Shown: positions 32,507 through 43,322, counted from the stretch's first letter. The stretch: 64,000 nt of DNA from Tuctoria greenei (GCA_036927565.1 JAYESD010000001.1:12710001-12774000); one strand, 5' to 3'. Made by a program: numbers and translations. The notes: generated from the sequence alone by a model not told the origin.

Positions 32507-33939
32507 TGAATGTGGCCTAGAGGGGGGGGGGGGGGGGTGAATAGGCCTTTTGAATTTCCTGCACACTTAATAGAATCGTCAAAACTTGGTTGGCCGGACT
32601 AGTCCGGTTGTGTGGGCGGACTAGTCTGGTGTGCAAAAATTATGTGTGTTGATCAGGTGTTAATTGGCAAAATAAATTTCTTTAGCAGCGGAATTGAGAA
32701 CAACTGATATTTGTACTTGAGATTAATATAAGAATGCAGGTGTAACTTCTAATTGCCTTATGTTGAAGTTTAGCACTCAAATGATCTAATGAACAAAATT
32801 TAAAGTAAATGAGACACAAGACACACGAATTTTTCCCAAGGTTCGATCTCACCACGAGATCTACGTCCTCGTTGAGGAAGCTCACACAGAGCCGGGCCTC
32901 CAACCCTTTCCCTCCTCAAGTCACCACGAAGGCCGACTTGATTCCACTATCACGGGTAATCACCAAGTTTGTGGGGCAACCTCACACGTTGAGGGCTCCC
33001 ACGAGAATTACAATGAAAAAGTGATCAAATACACTCAAAAGTATTACAATGCAGAGTATGAGTGTAGAAAGATGAAACCCCAAGAGATCGCAATGAAAGA
33101 ATGACGATCTCCCAATCCCGAATCGAAGTGTTCAACTGATTTCACTCTTTTTGAACTTTAGATGTGTGGGGAGATGTGTTTTGGGCTCTTGGGACGAAGT
33201 GGCGGTGCTAGGGTTCGCTCTTTGATCAATATTCGACGTGTGTGTTGATAGGAAAGTTGTGGACTCTCTATTTATAGGGTTTCCAAAAGCTAGCCGTTGA
33301 AAAACCCTAACACCGGACCAGTCCGGTGCAAGTCCGGACTTGTCCAGTCCCAATGTGTTTTGAGGTCCAGAAAGTTTGCCGGACTAGTCCGGTCCAACCT
33401 CAGACTAGTCCGGTGCTGTGTGAAAGTGACTCCAGAAAGTTCATCGGACTAGTCTGATCTCCACGAATGGGAGATTACAGAAAGTTCAACGGACTAATCC
33501 GGTCCATGAACGGACTAGTCCGGTCCCTCAGTATGAGAGACTCCAGAAACATCAACGGACTAGTCTGGTGGATGCACGGACTAGTCCGATCTCCTTGTGA
33601 GTGGGATTCCAGAAAGGTGAACGGACTAGTCCGGTCCATGATCGGACTAGTCCAGTGCTTTGTGAAAGTTAGGTTAATTTTAATCCCTTACCCTCGCGTA
33701 AAGTTCTGAGCTCTTGGAGTGTGTCTTTCATACACTCCCTATACATTCAAAATCTATTTTGGTCTTCCAAGCTTCATCAAAGTATTTCTCTTTGAACACC
33801 ACTTCATTTTTCACCTTTTTGTGTGCACTAAAATGTTTCACTTGTTTCTCCTGCAATCATCTCAGTAGTTTCATTAGGATCTCATATGTTTGTCATCAAT
33901 TAGCCAAAACCCACAAGGGATATCCTAGATGCACTTACA
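32507..33939 (-). repeat. 3' LTR of E9
   Basis: On the minus strand it starts TGTAAGTGCATCTAGG and ends CCACATTCA. TATA box at 33268-33277, CGGACTAGTCCG array at 33313-33660, downstream motif pair at 32594-32632. A G-run of about 17 at 32521-32538 is about twice as long as in the 5' LTR. Confidence 0.95.
33313..33660. repeat. CGGACTAGTCCG array in U3 of E9 3' LTR
   Basis: About 12 copies, in pairs, with 66-bp periodicity as in the 5' LTR copy but with a few more substituted motifs (for example GGACCAGTCC and CGGACTAATCCG). Confidence 0.92.
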
Positions 33940-34348
33940 ATCTCCCCCTTTTTGGTGATTGATGACAACCATTTGAGATATCACAATTGAGAATAAAATC
34001 TTGATTTTCATAAGGTGTGCACATATGAGAATAATGATAAGTCCACAAAAAGCTTCTCACATATGCACACACCTTATGGTGGGGTGCCTAACAAGTGTGT
34101 GATCAACAAGGTGTGATGAAGTAAAGATAATCAACAATGAGTATAAAGATAATCATCCAAGCAAAAATAAGAATCACACATAAGAGAAGAAATAGTGCAT
34201 TACAAGGTTTTAAAATTAAGTACACATGTCCTTGATCACAAAAACATAAAGACACCAACTACTCTCAAACTATTAGTCTTAATCTCTCCTAGTATCAATC
34301 TCTCCCCCTTTGGCATCAAGGCACCAAAAAGGGAAAAATTGAGGGGAA

Positions 34349-35845
34349 TCACTCATCGCCACTCTCTTCCTTCGTCTCGGTCTGGTCCTCATCTTCACCA
34401 CCACCATCATCATTCGCTGGAGCGGACTCTTCCCCGGAGTCCTCGAAGGTGGGCGGGGATCCCACCGGCTCAATCTCCAGCTTGTCGCAGATTGCTTTGA
34501 TGTTGGCATTGACATATTGTTGATGCTTCTTCTGTCTAACTTCAATCTTGCGGCAGTAGGCAAAGATAGAGGTGAGCATTTTGAGCACACCACCGGAGGG
34601 TTCATGAGCAGGTGCAGAGCTAGGAGGAGCAGCTGAGGATCTTGTTGCATTCACATCCCGAGCCTGTTTAGTCCTCCTCTCAACTTCAGGGGAGGGAGGT
34701 GCATCAGGAGCCGAAGGTAGAGTGTACTCGGTGGGCTTTTGCGGTTTCATCCCCGTATGGTGAACATCCTTGACGAACTCAAGTCCAGTGACGTTCTCAA
34801 TCATGTACATGATGTATGGGGCATACCCACAAGATCTGTTTGGAGTGATTGAGATGTTCACAATGTCATTGTAGATGTATTCAAAGACATTGAACAGTCT
34901 CCTCCCACCAATGACCTTCATTAGGGTCCTCAAGGTTCCTTGAATAGTACCCGCATCTCCATCTTTTGGGGCTATTGTCTTCCTCAAAATTCTGTTGAGG
35001 ACCACATAGAAGGGCTTCAAATATTTGATAGTGGGAGCAACATACGGCATCCTTGTGTCATAGAGAAATGTGAGCTCATCCTTCTCCAGGGGTTGCAAAT
35101 TGTGGATGACTAGATCATGATCCAAGGTATGCTCAAGGTGGAGAATCCTTGCAAACTCATCATAAGTGACACTATACTTGGAACCATGGGTCATCCAAGT
35201 AAGACTGTCTCCATCACCCCGAGCAAAGTAGAGGGTAGAGTAGAATTGGGCGATCACCTCATTGTTCCAGTCATTTTAAAAGGAAAACAGTTCCTTCAGT
35301 CTGTTCCTCTCCAGGGACTCAACCACCTCACGGAAAGCAGGATACTTCTTTGACTGCATGTACCCAATGTTCACCCATTGACTCTTCACAACGGGATTCT
35401 TCATCTTCATGTACACATGCTCATAGTAGTCGGCATGGAAGTTGCTCCAAAATCTTGGGTCTGAGCATTGCCGAGGTTGAGCATACACATTAACCTGCCT
35501 GAAGCTGTCGGCAAGCTCACCTCCTTTCCCAGTGAAATCCTTGCTTGAGCGCTGCCCGTTGCGGTGACTTGGGTTCTTCATTTTCAAGGGTCCAATGGGA
35601 CCACTAGCAAGCCCTTTTCCCTTGTTGAGAGTCCTCTTTGGCCCTGAGGAGCTCTCACTGGCCTTTCCTTGGGCCTTCTTCACAACTACCCTCCTTTTCT
35701 TGGGCAAGTTGTCGTCGGAGGGTGGAGAGTGCACATTTACATCATGCCTTTTCTTCATGTACCTCTCCTTGGCTCTCTTCGCCTTTTCGCGCTCAACTTC
35801 TTCATCAACATGGAAGGAGCTATCATCTGAGCTTGAAGACATCAT
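34349..35845 (-). pseudogene. Third ORF of SIRE element E9 (one premature stop)
   Basis: ORF of 498 codons starting MMSSSSDDSSFHVDEE, broken only by TAA at 35276-35278 where E10 has Tyr. The first ~130 residues are Lys/Ser-rich (KKRRVVVKKAQGKASE looks like a nuclear localisation signal). The core includes DPRFWSNFHADYYEHVY, EVIAQFYSTLYF, NRILRKTIAPK, NRSCGYAPYIMYMIENVTGL. The tail is Pro- then Asp/Glu-rich. No signal peptide or membrane segment is seen. It lies in sense downstream of pol, the place of the env-like ORF of SIRE elements. The function is unknown. A TATA box and motif cluster lie about 530 bp upstream. Confidence 0.82.
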
Positions 35846-35847
35846 GC

Positions 35848-36166
35848 CTAACAAAGGAGTTCATGATTTAGATGAGAATTAACTGAGAATGAAGGTGATG
35901 TGAGGATTCAAGTGTCAGAGACCGGACTTGTCCGGTTTCAGAGTGCGGACTAGTCCGGTGTACCGGACTAGTCCGTACCTAGGAGCCGGACTAGTCCGGC
36001 CTGGCACAAGAACCCTAACAAAACTAGAATCAAAACTTCTATCTAGTGTGCAAATGAGTATGAAGGTGAAAGGAATACATCTCTGAAGCTAATGTACTTC
36101 CTTAGAATCAAGAGAAATAAACTAGAACTAGAAAAGTTGAGAGTTTGATTTTAGGGAGAAATTTAC
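35848..36166 (-). other. Putative 5'-UTR intron of the E9 third ORF
   Basis: On the minus strand a donor TCG|GTAAAT at 36166 and an acceptor CTCCTTTGTTAG ending at 35848 would remove 319 bp, leaving GC before the ATG. Four CGGACTAGTCCG-type motifs (35931-36001) lie inside. E10 has an acceptor-like TTTCAG 4 bp before its ATG. Splicing is inferred, not shown. Confidence 0.45.
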
Positions 36167-36367
36167 CGAGATTTGAGGATTCGCGTTGAAGGAGCGCAAA
36201 TCTGTCCGGATGAGTTTGGAGAGGAGTAACAACTCGTCGAGGGGAGAGTTTCCCACAGAGAGAGCTTGGATTTTGAGGGCTCAACTCGAAAATCACCTTT
36301 TGGGGGGCTCGGATTTGAGAGGTGAGGGTTTAGGTCAAGTGGATGGAGATTTGAAACGGGCCAGCTG

Positions 36368-36485
36368 CTTATATAGGCAGCCGACCGGACTAGTCCGGTC
36401 TGAGGGCGGACTAGTCCGGTGTCCCTGGAAACCCTAGGAAGAGGGATTATCCGGACTAGTCCGGTGGCAAACCTGAATAGTCCGG
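36368..36485 (-). promoter_or_regulatory. Putative internal promoter of E9 with TATA box and motif cluster
   Basis: On the minus strand CCTATATAAG (36368-36377) is preceded within 110 bp by three CGGACTAGTCCG motifs and one decayed copy (36385-36484). The arrangement copies that of the U3 promoter in the LTRs. It lies between the pol end (36710) and the third ORF (ATG at 35845). Confidence 0.55.
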
Positions 36486-36709
36486 TGTCACTGGACAAAC
36501 TAAGTATTTAGAGATAACTAATAGTGATCCAAGGACAAGTTTTGCAAATAATCTTGGTGATTTTGACCAGAAAGCAATCAACACAAAAACATGGTCATAA
36601 ATTCTAAGATTTCTTCATTAAAAATAGTTTTCTTAGGAGAAAAAGGAGGTGAGGGGCAGTTTTAGCAATAAAATGTAACATTTGAAGTATCAACCAAATG
36701 TGCAACGTT

Positions 36710-37870
36710 TCAAGCCACATTTCGAGAGTCAAGAATGTTAAGTTCATTCCTAAGTTCACAAAACCGTTTCTCATCCAATGGTTTTGTAAAAATATCCGCA
36801 AGTTGTTTTTCAGTTCTAACATGTGAAATAGCAATGTCACCTTTTAATGAATGATCTATAAGGAAATGATGACGGATATCTACGTTCTTAGTTCTTGAGT
36901 GCTCTACTCGGTTGTGTGCAATTTTTATAGCACTTACATTGTCACATAGAAGTGGGATATGGTTAAGGTTATAGCCGTAGTCCCTAAGGGTTTGTCGCAT
37001 CCAAAGTAATTGTGCGCAACAGCTACCAGCTACAATATATTCTGCTTCTGCTGTGGAATGGGCAATGGAGTTTTGCTTTTTAGATGACCAAGATACACGG
37101 GACCTACCAAGAAACTGACAAGTCCCTGACGTGCTCTTTCTATCAACTTTGCATCCTGCATAGTCAACATCGGAATATCCTATCAAGTTAAATTTGGATC
37201 CTTTGGGATACCAAAGGCCCAAGTTGGGTGTGTGCACAAGGTACCTTGGGATTCTTTTTACAGCAACTAAATGACACTCTTTAGGTGCAGCTTGAAACCT
37301 TGCACACAAGCAAACACTAAGCATAATATCTGGCCTAGATGCGCATAAATAAAGTAAAGAGCCAATCATGGACCGATATACCTTTTGATCCACATTTGGA
37401 CCGTCTTCATTGAGGTCGAGATGTCCATTAGTGGACATGGGTGTCTTGATGGGCTTGGCTTTGTCCATATTGAATTTCTTGAGAATGTCTTGTGTATATT
37501 TGGTTTGGCTTATAAATGTACCTTCTCTTAGTTGCTTCACTTGGAATCCCAAGAAGAACTTTAATTCACCCATCATTGACATCTCGAACATATCTGTCAT
37601 AATTTTGCTAAACTCTTCACAGAAGGATTTGTTAGTTGATCCAATGATAATATCATCAACGTAAATTTGACATACAAATAAATGATCATCACAATGTTTA
37701 GTGAAAAGTGTATAGTCAGCTTTATCAATTTTGAATCCATTCTGAATTAGAAAATCTCTAAGACACTCATACCAAGCTCGAGGAGCTTGTTTGAGGCCAT
37801 AGAGAGCCCTACACAGTTTGTAGACATGGTTGGGATACTTCGGGTCTTCGAATCCTAGTGGCTGCTCCAC
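36710..37870 (-). pseudogene. RT (C-terminal part) and RNase H of E9
   Basis: A frame of 386 codons runs from MEQPLGFEDPKYP to the pol end at NILDSRNVA. It has YGLKQAPRAWYE, the active site IYVDDIIIGS (about 37640-37670), GYSDVDYAGCKVDRKSTSGT (RNase H first Asp), STAEAEYIVAGSC and LLCDNVSAIKI, and ADIFTKPLD. The upstream half of RT, with the first catalytic Asp (MDVKSAF in the family), is missing through a deletion next to 37905, and a TAA lies at 37873-37875. Confidence 0.9.
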
Positions 37871-37896
37871 ATAAACTTACTCCTTGATTGGGCCGT

Positions 37897-39837
37897 TTAA
37901 GAAAGCGCTTCGACCTGAGAATAACCTTTGGCCACCAGTCTTGCCTTATTTCTTGTTACTACTCCATGTTCATCTTGCTTGTTTCGAAAGACCCATTTAG
38001 TTCCGACTATGTTCGCCTTTGGTCTCTCCACTAGCTCCCATACTTCATTTTTCTTGAAGTTGTTCAGCTCCTCTTGCATTGCAATCACCCAGTCTGGATC
38101 CCCTAAGGCTTCTTCTACCCTGTATGGTTCCAGAAAAGACATAAAAGAGTAGGATTCACAAAAATTTGCAACTCGAGATCTAGTAGTTACTCCCTTTGCA
38201 ATATCTCCAATGATGTTGTTGACAGGGTGGTCTCTTTGCACGCTCTGGTGTACTCTTGGGTGTGGAGCTTGTGTAGTTGCTTGTTCTTCATTATCTTCAT
38301 GTACATTGTCTCCCCCTAGATCATTGCTTCCATGATGGCCCTGATCTTCTTGACCTTCCTCCTCTTGATCTTGTGCAAGGGCTCCCCCTTGATCGTTGCC
38401 TCCGCGTTGAGGTTCAACTTGTGCATTTGAGTCGAATGTTTGCTCTTGTGGTAAGATATCGCCAAGTCCCATTTTCTTCAGTGCTTCATATGGAGCTTCC
38501 TCTTCATCTAGCACACACTTATCAACTTGCTCCACTTGTGAGCCGTTAGATTCATCGAACACTACGTCACGTGCTACTTCAACAAGGCCAGACACCTTGT
38601 TGAAGACACGATAGGCGTAGGCATTCGATTCATAACCGAGCAAGAATCCTTCATCGGACTTCGAAGCGAACTTCGAGGCCCTCTGTTTCTTGTTCAGAAT
38701 AAAACATTTGCAACCAAAAACTTTAAAATAAGAAACATTTGGCATTTTACTGGTAAGGAGCTCATATGGAGTTTTCTTCAGTAGTCGATGAAGGTACAGT
38801 CGATTAATGGCATGGCAAGCGGTGTTCACCGCTTCTGCCCAAAACCGATCTGATGTCTTGTATTCATCCAACATAGTTCTCGCCATTTTGATTAATGTTC
38901 TGTTCTTCCTTTCGGCCACTCCGTTTTGTTGAGGGGAGTAGGGAGCTGAGAATTCATGCTTTATCCCTTCTTCATCGAGAAACTCTTCAACTTGGAGATT
39001 CTTGAATTCTGTCCCGTTGTCACTTCTGATGTTCTTTATGGTTGATGAGAATTCGTTCTGAGCTCTTTTTAAGAACTTCTTGAGGATCCCCTGAGTTTCT
39101 GATTTATCATACAAGAAAAATACCCAGGTAAATCTTGAAAAATCATCAACAATTACTAAAATGTATTTGTTACCGCCGATGCTGATGTACGAGACTGGAC
39201 CAAAAAGATCCATGTGGAGAAGTTCCAGCGATCTTGCGGTAGTCATCACATTCTTGGCGGGGTGTGGTGCTTTGACTTGTTTTCCTGCTTGACAAGCGCT
39301 GCACGGCCTGTCCTTTTCAAAAACCACATCCTTAAGACCACGGATGTGACCATCATTTAGAAGTTTCTGCAAATTTCTCATTCCAACATGGGATAGCCAT
39401 CTATTCCACAGCCATCCCAAGTTGGTCTTAGCAACCAAGCAAGTGTTGAGTTCGACTTTATATTTGTTGAAGTCAACTAGATAAAGCTTGCCCTTCAACA
39501 TTCCCTTGAATGCAATCGAGCCATCGCTTCTTCTAAAAACAGTCACACCCTCATTAGTGAATAAGCAGTTGTAACCTTTGTCACATAGTTGGGATATTGA
39601 CAAAAGGTTATAATCTAGAGAATCTACGTGTAAAACATTTGATAAGGTATGTTGAGAGGATATTTCAATGTTACCGCTACCAAGGACCTTTCCTTGGCTG
39701 TTGTCTCCGAAGTATATGCCTTCACCTGGATCCTTGTTGTACTCGTACTCCACAAACATACCTCTCTCTCCGGTCATGTGATTTGTGCATCCGCTATCAA
39801 GTACCAATTTTGTTCCGCCGGAGGAGTAAGCCTGCAA
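37897..39837 (-). pseudogene. Protease, integrase and RT start of E9
   Basis: A 640-codon frame contains VLDSGCTNHMTGE (aspartic protease with DSG, about 39760-39800). GAG-pre-integrase has WLSHVGMRNL and CSACQAGKQ. The integrase core has LLHMDLFGP, IRSDNGTEF and PQQNGVAERKNRTL, so D, D and E are all present. An acidic Gln/Glu-rich linker follows, then RT start KKNEVWELVERPK and KARLVAKGYSQVE. The frame then ends abruptly (ALS, stop) because about 38 RT residues are deleted. Integrase would act in the nucleus on the element cDNA. It appears intact as a domain. Confidence 0.92.
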
Positions 39838-39844
39838 AAAAGAA

Positions 39845-40294
39845 TTATTCCTTGGTTTTAGGTACCCAAGCTTGCTTGGGTCCTCTCAGGTTAGTCACAA
39901 GAGTCTTGGGCACCCACACACAAGTTTTCAAGTTCTTGTGGCGTGGCCCTATATATTTGGCAATGACTCTTCCATTTTTGGCTTTCATAAGAACATAAGA
40001 AGCATTAAATGTATGAAACAATGTTTGTGGTTCAGATTCATGAGATTTTTCCTTGACAAAGACAATTCTATTCTTAGCATGATTAGAAGTAGGCATGTGT
40101 TTGTTCTTATCAAAACCAAGGCCATCTTTGACATTAGGAGGTCTAGTGACCATATATGCACTACGTGCATATTTGATCTTCTCCTTATCAAAGATGCCGC
40201 TTGGAGGGGCATGCATATTACGAGAAGTTGATGTATTAGAAATAATATTCTTCTTACTAGAGCAAGTGCAAGTTCCGATTGTTGTCGAACTCAT
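39845..40294 (-). pseudogene. Gag-protease linker ORF of E9
   Basis: The 149-codon frame begins MSSTTIGTCTCSSKKNI. Its ATG overlaps the gag stop (ATGA). It ends WVPKTKE, stop, one frame away from the protease frame that resumes at QAYSSGG. The family usually reads continuously through this part. Here a shift or a short loss separates the frames. A pyrimidine-rich TTCTTTTTTGCAG directly precedes the resumed frame. Confidence 0.7.
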
Positions 40295-42114
40295 ATTTTG
40301 GAGGAAGAGCTCTTGGAGGAAGAAGAGTCACTTTGCTTGAGCGACTCAACTTGCACCTCAAGGATCTTGTTAACTTTTGACAAGTTAGCAAGTTCTTCCT
40401 TAATTGCAATATGCGAGTCTTTTAGCTTTGAGTAAGTTTCCTTACTCAAGACTAGCTCAACTTCAAGCGACTTGTTCTTCTCTCTTTCAAGCTCGAGAAG
40501 CTTTTCAACTTCTTGATATCTCTTCCTTTCACGGACGAGCATATCTTCTTGTCGATCAAGAAGTTCTTCCTTCTCAAAAATTTCTTTCGACAACATTTCC
40601 ATTTTCTTTAGAGCAATTTTACTTAGTCCTCTAAACATTTCTTCGTTATCGCTAGAGCTGTCAAAGTCATCAATAGAGGAATTTAGCGTAGGAGGAGTGA
40701 GCCGTACCTTTTTCTTGCCTTCCTTAGCCATAAGGCAAGTGTGGTTGTTCATGTCCCGTCCTCCCATGTTTGGAAAGAGTGTGGCCTTCATAGTAGGTTT
40801 CTTGATTGCAATAGTGGCCATCTCTTCTTCTTCATCGGAGGAGGACTCGTCGTTTGAGTCCCACTCCTTGCCAATGTGAGCTTGATGGTTTTGTCTTCTT
40901 TTTTTGAAAATTTTCTTTTCTTGAGATCTTGCTTCCTTCTTCTTTTTGTTTTCTTCATAGGGGCAGTCCATCATGAAGTGACCATACTCTCCACAGTTGT
41001 AGCAAGTGCGTCGAGCCTTGGATTTTCCTTTGTCCTTGCTTTTGCCTTCATTTGAGTTGTTGCCGTGTCTTCTTTTCATCATTCGCTTGAACTTCTTGAT
41101 AAAGAGTACCATTTCCTCATCATCAAGATCGGTGCTCTCGTCACTTGTGTGCCCATCGTCTTGATCTTCACGAGCTTCTTTGAGTTTGGGTCGGCATGTA
41201 GCTTTGAGAGCGACCTCTTTCCTTTTGGAGGAAGTGAGTTCGGCCAAGTATTTGGCGTATTTTGCCTCTTTCTCCATCATCTCATGATTTATGATCTTCC
41301 CCAACAACTCATCGGGGGTCAATTTGTGAAAACCGGGGCTTTCTCTAATCATTGAGCAAAGTGTGACATTTCTTGGCATGAAGGCTCTAATCATTCTCTT
41401 GACTACCCCGTGATCCGTCCATTTCTTACTTCCATAGGCACGTAACTTGTTGATGATTGCCTTCATCCGGTTGTACATGTCTTGAGGTGATTCGCCTTCT
41501 TCAATAGCGAATCTCCCCAACTCTCCTTCAAGCATTTCGATTTTTGCTTCACGAACCGATCTATTTCCTTCGTGAGCTGTCTTAAGTGTATCCCAGATTT
41601 CCTTTGCACTTTCTAAGCCATCAATCTTGGTGAATTCCTCTCTGCTTAATGATGATGTGATCACGGCGACGGCTTGTGCATTTCTGTGAATCTCTTGTTC
41701 TTGTTCTGGGGTGAGTTCTTCATCCGTGTCCGAGATATCTATGCCAGTGCAAACGATGTGCCATAGACTAGGATTTAGGGATATTAGGTGCATCTTCATG
41801 TTGTACTTCCACATTGTATAGTCGCTTCCATCAAACTGTGGAGGTTTTCCCATAGGAATGGAAAGATAATGGTTGTTGGAGTTGAGACGGTTGTAGTTGT
41901 AAGGCTGCCGGGAGTAGTCGTGATGACCACTCCTCGTCGTCTTCTCTTCTTCCTTTCCTTTTTGTCCTAGCAGTTTCTTTCTCAGAAGTGCCTTCAATTG
42001 TCACACTTCTTCATCATCATGTGGGCTCTCTTTCAGCACATCAAGAGCTTTAGTTTCTTGTTCGTCCTCATTAATGTTCATCTTCGAGATATCGTTGTTC
42101 TTCTCAAAGGCCAT
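40291..42114 (-). pseudogene. SIRE-type gag of E9 (single early stop)
   Basis: It starts MAFEKNNDISKMNINEDEQE, with a TGA stop after 37 codons (42001-42003) where E6 has Cys. It is otherwise open for about 570 codons. The order is CQ-region, DYTMWKYNMKMHLISLNP, UBN2-type capsid part (REEFTKIDGLESAKEIWDTL, MLEGELGRFAIEEGESPQDM), zinc knuckle CYNCGEYGHFMMDC (about 40970-41015, intact), an acidic stretch DESSSDEEEEM, and a C-terminal coiled coil with ERKRYQEVEKLLELEREKNK. It would form the capsid of virus-like particles. One substitution disables it. Confidence 0.92.
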
Positions 42115-42156
42115 TGATCTCTCGGAGATGTGAGTCTCGTTGGTGGAGAACCTTGC

Positions 42157-42168
42157 TCTGATACCAAT
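42157..42168 (-). promoter_or_regulatory. Primer binding site of E9
   Basis: On the minus strand ATTGGTATCAGAG follows the LTR end CCACATTCA; it pairs with the 3' end of tRNA-iMet. Confidence 0.92.
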
Positions 42169-42920
42169 TGAATGTGGCCTAGAGGGGGGGTGAATAGGCC
42201 TTTTGAATTTCCTGCACACTTAATAGAATCGTCAAAACTTGGTTGGCCGGACTAGTCCGGTTGTGTGGGCGGACTAGTCCGATGTGCAAAAATTATGTGT
42301 GTTGATCAGGTGTTAATTGGGAAAATAAATTTCTTTAGCAGCGGAATTGAGAACAACTGATATTTGTACTTGAGATTAATATAAGAATGCAGGTGTAACT
42401 TCTAATTGCCTTATGTTGAAGTTTAGCACTCAAATGATCTAATGAACAAAATTTAAAGTAAATGAGACACAAGACACACGAATTTTTCCCAAGGTTCGAT
42501 CTCACCACGAGATCTACGTCCTCGTTGAGGAAGCTCACACAGAGCCGGGTCTCCAACCCTTTCCCTCCTCAAGTCACCATGAAGGCCGACTTGATTCCAC
42601 TATCACGGGTAATCACCAATTTTGTGGGGCAACCTCACACGTTGAGGGCTCCCACAAGAATTACAATGAAAAAGTGATCAAATACACTCAAAAGTATTAC
42701 AATGCAGAGTATGAGTGTAGAAAGATCAAACCCCAAGAGCTCGCAATGAAAGAATGATGATCTCCCAATCCCGAATCCAAGTGTTCAATTGATTTCACTC
42801 TTTTTGAACTTTAGATGTGTGGGGAGATGTGTTTTGGGCTCTTGGGACGAAGTGGCGGCGCTAGGGTTTGCTCTTTGATCAATATTCGACGTGTGTGTTG
42901 ATAGGAAAGTCGTGGACTCT

Positions 42921-42930
42921 CTATTTATAG
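42921..42930 (-). promoter_or_regulatory. TATA box of E9 LTR promoter
   Basis: CTATAAATAG on the minus strand. The same sequence is at 33268-33277 (E9 3' LTR), 27732-27741 (E6) and 50271-50280 (E10). Confidence 0.85.
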
Positions 42931-42963
42931 GGTTTCCAAAAGCTAGCCGTTGAAAAACCCTAA

Positions 42964-43322
42964 CACCGGACTAGTCCGGTGCAAGTCCGGACTTGTCCGG
43001 TCCCAATGTGTTTTGAGGTCCAGAAAGTTTGTCGGACTAGTCCGGTCCAACCTCGGACTAGTCCGGTGCTGTGTGAAAGTGACTCCAGAAAGTTCATCGG
43101 ACTAGTCCGCGGACTAGTCCGATCTCCACGAATGGGAGATTACAGAAAGTTCAACGGACTAGTCCGGTCCATGATCGGACTAGTCCGGTCCCTCAGTATG
43201 AGAGACTCCAGAAACATCAACGGACTAGTCTGGTGGATGCACGGACTAGTCCGGTCTCCTTGTGAGTGGGATTCCGGAAAGGTGAACGGACTAGTTCGGT
43301 CCATGATCAGACTAGTCCGGTG
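42964..43322. repeat. CGGACTAGTCCG array in U3 of E9 5' LTR
   Basis: Thirteen motifs start near 42966, 42987, 43033, 43052, 43098, 43110, 43155, 43176, 43221, 43242, 43288 and 43307, with one fused pair. Gaps alternate between about 20 and 45 bp, giving a 66-bp period with two motifs per unit. Spacers carry CCAGAAAGTTCAAC-like sequence. The array ends 34-36 bp from the TATA box. Confidence 0.95.

Noticed and set aside
42964..43322. CRISPR-like array (short palindromic repeats with regular spacing)
   Set aside because: The sequence is a plant LTR promoter region; spacers are themselves repeated, no cas genes, eukaryotic context.
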